Below, in pieces: positions 1-4,099 of a stretch of 5,889 nucleotides of DNA. This DNA is from Elusimicrobiota bacterium. GTDB lineage: Bacteria > Elusimicrobiota > Elusimicrobia > Elusimicrobiales > UBA9959. Under the pieces are notes generated by a model. It saw only the letters and a program-made list of their open reading frames with translations. It had not been told where the DNA came from and did no database searches. Position numbers and translations under genes: made by a program. Where the stretch lies: assembly GCA_022703115.1 (NCBI GenBank), contig JAKLEK010000095.1, positions 1 to 5,889 on the forward strand, written 5' to 3'. The stretch's first letter is position 1. Each line of letters opens with the position of its first letter.

Positions 1-1944
1 CGCTGCAAGGACGGGAGCTATAAATGGATCCTGGACCGGGGCAGGGCCGTGGCGAGGTCCGAGAAAGGCCTGGCGCTGCGGGTCATAGGCACCCATACCG
101 ACATCACCGAAAGAAAACGCATCGAAGAAACCCTGAGAGCGAGCGAGGCCGATTTTCACGCTTTTTTCGAGACCATAGGGGACATGGTCTTCGTGGGCGA
201 CAGGACGGGCCGCATACTCTTCACCAATTCGGCGGCGGCCAGACTGCTCGGCTACACCCGCGAGGAGCTCCTAAAAATGCGCATAGCCGACCTTCACCCG
301 GCCGGGACCAGGACCGAAGCCGAATCCATATTAACGTCAATGCTGCGCAACGAGTGCAGCGCCTGCTCGCTTCCCCTGGCCAGGAAGGACGGCGCCGCGC
401 TGGCTGTGGAGACCAGGGTCTGGTCCGGCAAGTGGAACGGCGAGGACTGCGTTTTCGGACTTTCCAAGGACCTCAGCGCGGAACAGGAGGCGACTCAGCG
501 TTTCGAACGCCTTTTCCGGAATAACCCGGCCCTGATGGCGATAACCACCCTGCCCGACCGCCGCTTCTACGACTGCAACGAATCTTTTCTGAAGACCCTT
601 GGCTACTCCCGGGAAGAGGTTACGGGCAGGACCTCGGAAGAACTCGGTCTATTCCCCGACCCCGACGGCGTTAACGCCATGTCTGAAAAGCTCATGGCCG
701 ATGAAAGCGTTTCGGAAATGGAACTGCAGGTCCGGCGCAAGGACGGAAAGGTCCTGAGAGGCCTGTTCTCCGGCGAAATGATCCGGAACCAGGGAAAGAG
801 CTTTCTCCTCACCGTAATGGTGGACATCACCGAGCGCACCAGCGCCGAGAGGGCTCTTAAAGAGGCCGTCGCCAAGCTTACCGTGCTCATGGACAACATA
901 CAGTCCGGGGTCCTCCTGGAAACACCCACCCGGAAAGTCCTTTTCGCCAACCATAAACTATGCGAGATGTTCTCCATCCCCGTCCCCCCCGAAACGCTTA
1001 TCGGCACCGACTGCGTCGCGGCGGCCGGACAGACGAAGGAGCTTATGGAGGATCCGGAAGCTTTCATTAAATATCTGGACAGCACCCTGGCGGCCGGAAA
1101 GACCGCCGTCGGGAACGAACTGCGCCTCAAGGACGGACGCGTTCTGTCCCAGGATTACGTCCCGATCCTGCTGGAGAACGGGACTTTTATAGGGCACATG
1201 TGGAAGTATACGGACATAACCGCGGCGAAGCGGCTGGAAAGTCTGAAGGCCGAGGTCGTCCACCACGTCAACCACGAACTCCGCAGGCCCATAACCAACC
1301 AGGTGCTGGCCCTGGAATACCTGATGGAGGATATAGGCGGAACCCTCTCGCCGGACAACCTGAAGATCTTCACGGCCGCTCTGTCGGCGGCGCGCTCCAT
1401 GACCCGCATGGTCAGCGACCTTCTGGACGTCACGCGCTCCGAGACGGGCAAGCTGTCGGTCCGGATAGAGCCGGTGGACCTGGAAGAGCTCGCCAGGGAC
1501 CTCGTTTCCGGTCTTGGTCCCTCCGCCAGGGAGAACGGTCTTGACCTGAAACTCGATATCCCCCCCGGACTCCCGAAAGCGGCGGCGGACCTGGCCAGGG
1601 TCAGGCAGATAGTAGGCAACCTGACCGACAACGCCTTCAAGTTCACCTCATCCGGAGGCTCCGTCTCCATCATTATACGGACGGCCCCCGGGCCCGGTGA
1701 AAGCCTGGAAGTATCGGTCTCGGACACCGGTCAGGGGATGGAGAAAGAGGAGCTCGGTCATATCTTCGACCGCCTCTATCAGGCCAGCAGCATCTCCAGG
1801 AAAGGCATGAAAGGCCTGGGCCTGGGACTGCATATCTGCAAGACCCTGGTCGAGCAGCAGGGCGGCTCCATAACCGTGGAGAGCGAGAAGGGACGCGGCA
1901 CGACTTTCAGGTTCACTCTGCCGGTCTGGAAAGACCGGCAATAA
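1..1944 (+). CDS. Multi-PAS sensor histidine kinase, 5' end outside the window
   Basis: The reading frame is open from base 1 and ends at TAA 1942-1944. The visible 647 residues are the C-terminal part of a longer protein; a GTG at 49 is in frame but lies inside a PAS domain, so it is not the start. In order: end of a PAS/PAC domain (residues 1-40, ending THTDITERKR), a second PAS (about 50-160), a third (about 170-285, ending VDITERTSAE), a fourth (about 290-412), a HisKA dimerisation/phosphoacceptor domain (about 415-485) and a HATPase_c domain (about 525-645). The phosphoacceptor is His425 (codon 1273-1275) in NHELRRPITN. The ATP site has an N box (NLTDNAFKFT), G1 (SDTGQGM), F box (IFDRLYQ) and G2 (GLGLGLHI). 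All core residues are present, so the kinase should be active. No membrane segment or receiver domain is visible; the signal is probably sensed by the PAS domains, and a separate response regulator is expected but is not in the window. Ligand and target are unknown. Confidence 0.95.
   Translation, partial: RCKDGSYKWILDRGRAVARSEKGLALRVIGTHTDITERKRIEETLRASEADFHAFFETIGDMVFVGDRTGRILFTNSAAARLLGYTREELLKMRIADLHPAGTRTEAESILTSMLRNECSACSLPLARKDGAALAVETRVWSGKWNGEDCVFGLSKDLSAEQEATQRFERLFRNNPALMAITTLPDRRFYDCNESFLKTLGYSREEVTGRTSEELGLFPDPDGVNAMSEKLMADESVSEMELQVRRKDGKVLRGLFSGEMIRNQGKSFLLTVMVDITERTSAERALKEAVAKLTVLMDNIQSGVLLETPTRKVLFANHKLCEMFSIPVPPETLIGTDCVAAAGQTKELMEDPEAFIKYLDSTLAAGKTAVGNELRLKDGRVLSQDYVPILLENGTFIGHMWKYTDITAAKRLESLKAEVVHHVNHELRRPITNQVLALEYLMEDIGGTLSPDNLKIFTAALSAARSMTRMVSDLLDVTRSETGKLSVRIEPVDLEELARDLVSGLGPSARENGLDLKLDIPPGLPKAAADLARVRQIVGNLTDNAFKFTSSGGSVSIIIRTAPGPGESLEVSVSDTGQGMEKEELGHIFDRLYQASSISRKGMKGLGLGLHICKTLVEQQGGSITVESEKGRGTTFRFTLPVWKDRQ
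1919..1940. terminator. Perfect 9-bp hairpin at the kinase/porin convergent junction
   Basis: Arms TGCCGGTCT (1919-1927) and AGACCGGCA (1932-1940) are perfect reverse complements around a GGAA loop, which fits the stable GNRA tetraloop class on the + strand. The stem sits in the last codons of the kinase gene and ends one base before its TAA. On the - strand it begins 6 nt after the porin stop codon. Because the stop codons are only 2 bp apart, this is the only place for a shared bidirectional terminator. Neither strand shows a U-tract after the stem, so a classical intrinsic terminator is not supported; a factor-assisted terminator or 3'-end protecting hairpin is equally possible. Confidence 0.45.
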
Positions 1945-1946
1945 GG

Positions 1947-3035
1947 TCAGAAGGGGAATTTACAGCTGAACTGGTAGTGCATGTTGTTCATGTTCTCGTG
2001 GCTTGCGGCCGTCTTGTACTGCGTAACCTGCCGGGCTATCTCCAGCGTCAGCGCCGCCCTGCCGTAAGTGGTATTCACGTTGGCCAGCATGGTGGAATTC
2101 CGGGTCCTGCCGCCCACCGGCAGCCTGGAGCTGACCGGATCGTCCACGCCGTAAGCCGCGTTGAAGAAATATTTTCCGGCGGGTCTGAACAGCAGGTTCG
2201 CGAAACCTCCGGAGGCCTTGACCTTGTCCGAACCGTAGCCGTTCTGGCCTATCCCGCCCAGAAAATCGTAAAGGTTCTGTCCCGTCCAGATCTGCCCGTT
2301 AAGCGTCAGCGCCTGGCTCAGCGGCACGTTATAGCCCAGGTCTATCACCCTTATCCTGGCCTTGCCCACGCCGGCGTTCCGCCAGGTCCCCATGGCTCCG
2401 GCCAGGGTGAACCGCGACTTGCCGAACCTGGCCTGCACCTGGGCCTGCCCCTGCGGAAGGCCGGAAGCGGTCCCTTCTGAATCCGTAAGCTTCCTGGTCG
2501 GGCGGGCTACCGCCGCCGCCGCGGTATACCTGTCGTTCAACCTGTAGGTCGCCCGGAACTGCGGCACGCGCGACCACAGGACGCCGCTGTATCCTAGCGC
2601 GAATTCGTTCACCGTCCCGGAAAACTCCGGCGGCATCAGCTGCCAGGTCTGCCCGGTAAGTATCTCAAGCGACTTCCCGACCTTTACCGTCATATAGGCG
2701 TGCCTGAGCCGCAGGTCGGTGGTGGAAGCGCCGTCGGTGACGCCGGCGAAATCGGTCTCCAGCTTTCCGGAGACCCTGGCGTTGTCCGTTATGTCCAGCC
2801 CGAGGCGGGTCCCTCGCGCGCTTATCCGCAGGTCCCGGTCCGAATCCTTCTTGGAAAGCACGTACTGGGCCGTGTCGTCGCCGGCCATCCCGTGGACGTC
2901 GTATATCGCGTCGGTCCGTATATGGCCGTAGAAGCTGAATTTATAGCCGGATGCGGCCGGCTCCTGCGCGCCGAAAGCCGGCGCCTGAACGAACAATACA
3001 GCCGAAAGGACCGCTATCGCCGATGAGCCGCGCAT
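1947..3035 (-). CDS. Outer-membrane beta-barrel porin, DcaP-like
   Basis: This 362-residue protein has a typical export signal: Met-Arg, a hydrophobic stretch over residues 5-20, and a likely signal peptidase I cut after AFGA (residue 23). The mature part alternates polar and hydrophobic residues as transmembrane beta strands do and ends in FPF; a terminal Phe is the usual recognition signal for the BAM assembly machinery. An early YGHIRTDAIYD segment (36-46), then TRLGLDI (76-82), KLETDFAG (91-98), LRLRHAYM (108-115) and LTGQTWQLMPPEF (126-138) follow the pattern I know from DcaP-type trimeric porins, which take up small, often acidic solutes. The length also fits. The substrate cannot be read from the sequence. 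The start at ATG 3035 is supported by an AAGGAG ribosome-binding site 6 nt upstream. The gene is divergent from the DUF805-pilin gene and convergent with the kinase. It could instead belong to another 16-18-strand porin family; the porin call is firmer than the DcaP one. Confidence 0.8.
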   Translation of the reverse strand: MRGSSAIAVLSAVLFVQAPAFGAQEPAASGYKFSFYGHIRTDAIYDVHGMAGDDTAQYVLSKKDSDRDLRISARGTRLGLDITDNARVSGKLETDFAGVTDGASTTDLRLRHAYMTVKVGKSLEILTGQTWQLMPPEFSGTVNEFALGYSGVLWSRVPQFRATYRLNDRYTAAAAVARPTRKLTDSEGTASGLPQGQAQVQARFGKSRFTLAGAMGTWRNAGVGKARIRVIDLGYNVPLSQALTLNGQIWTGQNLYDFLGGIGQNGYGSDKVKASGGFANLLFRPAGKYFFNAAYGVDDPVSSRLPVGGRTRNSTMLANVNTTYGRAALTLEIARQVTQYKTAASHENMNNMHYQFSCKFPF

Positions 3036-3041
3036 TTTCCT

Positions 3042-3047
3042 CTCCTT
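3042..3047 (-). promoter_or_regulatory. Ribosome-binding site of the porin gene
   Basis: On the - strand this reads AAGGAG, followed by a 6-nt spacer and the ATG at 3035-3033. It is a near-ideal Shine-Dalgarno sequence and fixes the porin start. Confidence 0.8.
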
Positions 3048-3073
3048 CGCGCTGACGGGACCGCCCCGACGCC

Positions 3074-3093
3074 GCGATCCGCATACGGATCGC
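3074..3093. repeat. Perfect 8-bp inverted repeat in the divergent spacer
   Basis: Arms GCGATCCG (3074-3081) and CGGATCGC (3086-3093) are perfect reverse complements around CATA. The repeat lies between the porin start and the AT-rich promoter core. If the - strand -10-like hexamer at 3109-3114 is used, the repeat would be in the porin 5' untranslated region, about 40 nt before the ATG. It could be a dimeric repressor operator or an mRNA leader hairpin; the sequence does not decide. Confidence 0.5.
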
Positions 3094-3127
3094 CTGACTT
3101 TTTATGTTATCATATTTTCCGGTCAGG
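3093..3127. promoter_or_regulatory. AT-rich divergent promoter core with flanking half-sites
   Basis: A strikingly AT-rich patch (3099-3118) interrupts otherwise GC-rich DNA in the 136-bp spacer between two divergent genes. It contains -10-like hexamers on both strands: TATCAT at 3108-3113 on + and TATGAT at 3114-3109 on -, each five of six matches to TATAAT, overlapping in a small dyad TATG-TTAT-CATA (3103-3114). No convincing -35 element was found for either. The patch is framed by a 6-bp inverted repeat, CCTGAC (3093-3098) and GTCAGG (3122-3127), with 23 nt between arms, which could be half-sites for a regulator covering both promoters. The overlapping -10 elements suggest that the two directions compete. 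Confidence 0.45.
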
Positions 3128-3146
3128 GCCGATCATCCCGGACCGG
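3119..3146 (+). repeat. Imperfect hairpin at the probable 5' end of the DUF805-pilin transcript
   Basis: CCGGTC (3119-3124) pairs with GACCGG (3141-3146). After one A/G mismatch, GGG (3126-3128) pairs with CCC (3137-3139), leaving an 8-nt loop. The stem starts directly after the AT-rich core, so an mRNA starting near 3118-3120 would begin with it. A role in mRNA stability or as a protein-binding site is inferred only from position. Confidence 0.4.
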
Positions 3147-3171
3147 CACCGCGCGCGGAAAAGAGGTTCGC

Positions 3172-4068
3172 ATGGAATGGTATACAGGCCCCTTCAGGAA
3201 ATTCGCCGACATATCGGGCAGGGCCTCCCGTAAAGAATTCTGGACCTTCCTCGCCATCACGACCGCCGTCTATTACGCGCTTTTCGCGCTGGACAGGGCG
3301 GTCTACGGGCCCGCCAGACAGAACATCTCCGTTTTATACCTTCTGCTGACCGCCGTTCCGTTATTTTCCCTGACCATGCGCCGGTTGCGCGACGCCGGGC
3401 GCAGCGCGTTCTTCATCTTCGCGCTGCTGGGCGGCCTCCCAGGAGCGGCCGTCCTTCTCTTCCTTCTAGCGGGACCCGGCGCCGCCCCGGAACCGGCCTC
3501 GGAGGACAAGAGCGCGGGGCGGCCGGACGCTCCGAGGACTCTGGCCGCTTTATTCTGCTACGCCGTCACCTTGTACTGGATATACGGCCTGGGGCGGGAA
3601 CTGGACCGGACCGGCAGTCCGGCCTGGACGATCACCGCCTTACTTGCGCTGCCTTTCCTGTATATGGTCGTAAGGCTCTATACGAAAAGGTGCGTCCCCT
3701 GGCCGGCCGGAAGCGACGCTGTGCTGGCCCTGTACGCGGCCGCCATCCTGCTCATAGCGATATCCCTTCCGTACTTCAGCGGCCTCATTCGCAGGTCCGC
3801 GGAAGGCGGGACCCTCGCCCGCCTGTCGGAAATGCGCGCGACCCTGGAGCGTGAAAGAAAAAAAGGAACGGCGGCCGGAGTCGAAGAGCTCTTCAGGAAC
3901 GCGCCCGGGCCGAAGCTGCCCATGACCGGACACGCCCCTTCTTACGGCGTACGCGCGGCCGAAGCCGGCGACGCGGCGGACAGCGGGCGGTGGTTTTACG
4001 ACGGAAGCGGCTTAAGGGTGGACTGCACTCACGCCGATTCAAAAGGCGTCCCCTGGAGTTCCTACTGA
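3172..4068 (+). CDS. DUF805 membrane protein with pseudopilin-like C-terminal half
   Basis: This 298-residue protein has two recognisable parts. Residues 1-105 match DUF805, a family of small bacterial inner-membrane proteins of unknown function: the SGRASRKEFW motif (15-24), hydrophobic helices at about 23-41, 53-68 and 79-101, and RRLRDAGRS (70-78) between the second and third. A polar linker (103-122) leads to two more hydrophobic segments (124-140 and 150-168). From about residue 183 the pattern is pilin-like: a helix ending IAISLPYFSGLIRRSAEGG resembles the AAIAIPxF...IRKSxEG end of type IV pilin N-terminal helices. It continues as a charged helix (LARLSEMRATLERER), a variable region, and a tail with RWFYDGSGLRVDCTHADS followed by KGVPWSSY. 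The prepilin peptidase motif (G-F-T-L-I-E) is absent, so the helix should stay in the membrane as a sixth span. ATG 3172 is preceded by AGAGG 5 nt upstream. The gene is divergent from the porin. DUF805 part 0.85, pilin relation 0.65; function unknown. Confidence 0.85.
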   Translation: MEWYTGPFRKFADISGRASRKEFWTFLAITTAVYYALFALDRAVYGPARQNISVLYLLLTAVPLFSLTMRRLRDAGRSAFFIFALLGGLPGAAVLLFLLAGPGAAPEPASEDKSAGRPDAPRTLAALFCYAVTLYWIYGLGRELDRTGSPAWTITALLALPFLYMVVRLYTKRCVPWPAGSDAVLALYAAAILLIAISLPYFSGLIRRSAEGGTLARLSEMRATLERERKKGTAAGVEELFRNAPGPKLPMTGHAPSYGVRAAEAGDAADSGRWFYDGSGLRVDCTHADSKGVPWSSY

Positions 4069-4069
4069 A

Positions 4070-4088
4070 CGACGGCCGAAGGCCGCCG
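4070..4088. terminator. GC-rich hairpin between convergent DUF805-pilin and esterase genes
   Basis: On the - strand, an 8-bp stem with one G-U pair closes a UUC loop, starting 11 nt after the esterase stop codon. On the + strand the same stem has one A-C mismatch and a GAA loop, and begins one base after the DUF805-pilin stop codon (TGA 4066-4068). The position between two convergent genes suggests a bidirectional terminator. Neither strand has an adjacent U-tract; the nearest T-run on + (4108-4114) is about 20 nt away and lies inside the esterase coding region. Confidence 0.35.
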
Positions 4089-4099
4089 GACCAGAAGTC

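Noticed and set aside
49..51. GTG as the start of the kinase
   Set aside because: The upstream 16 codons are open and encode the expected start of the PAC segment (KDGSYKWILDRG), so the gene continues off the left edge.
24..524. 166-codon open frame on + in another frame of the kinase gene
   Set aside because: Arg/Gly/His-rich shadow of the PAS-coding frame; no ribosome-binding site or domain.
1155..1727. 190-codon open frame on - opposite the kinase HisKA/ATPase region
   Set aside because: Antisense shadow of a well-supported gene; Ser/Arg-rich translation with no domain.
3149..3158. CCGCGCGCGG palindrome before the DUF805-pilin gene
   Set aside because: A short alternating GC palindrome is common in GC-rich DNA and shows no link to a promoter element or start site.
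3172..4068. The DUF805-pilin fusion as a frameshift or assembly artefact
   Set aside because: One uninterrupted frame with uniform codon use, a hydrophobic linker region and a proper stop. No stop or start signal suggests two separate genes, though an independent genome would settle it.
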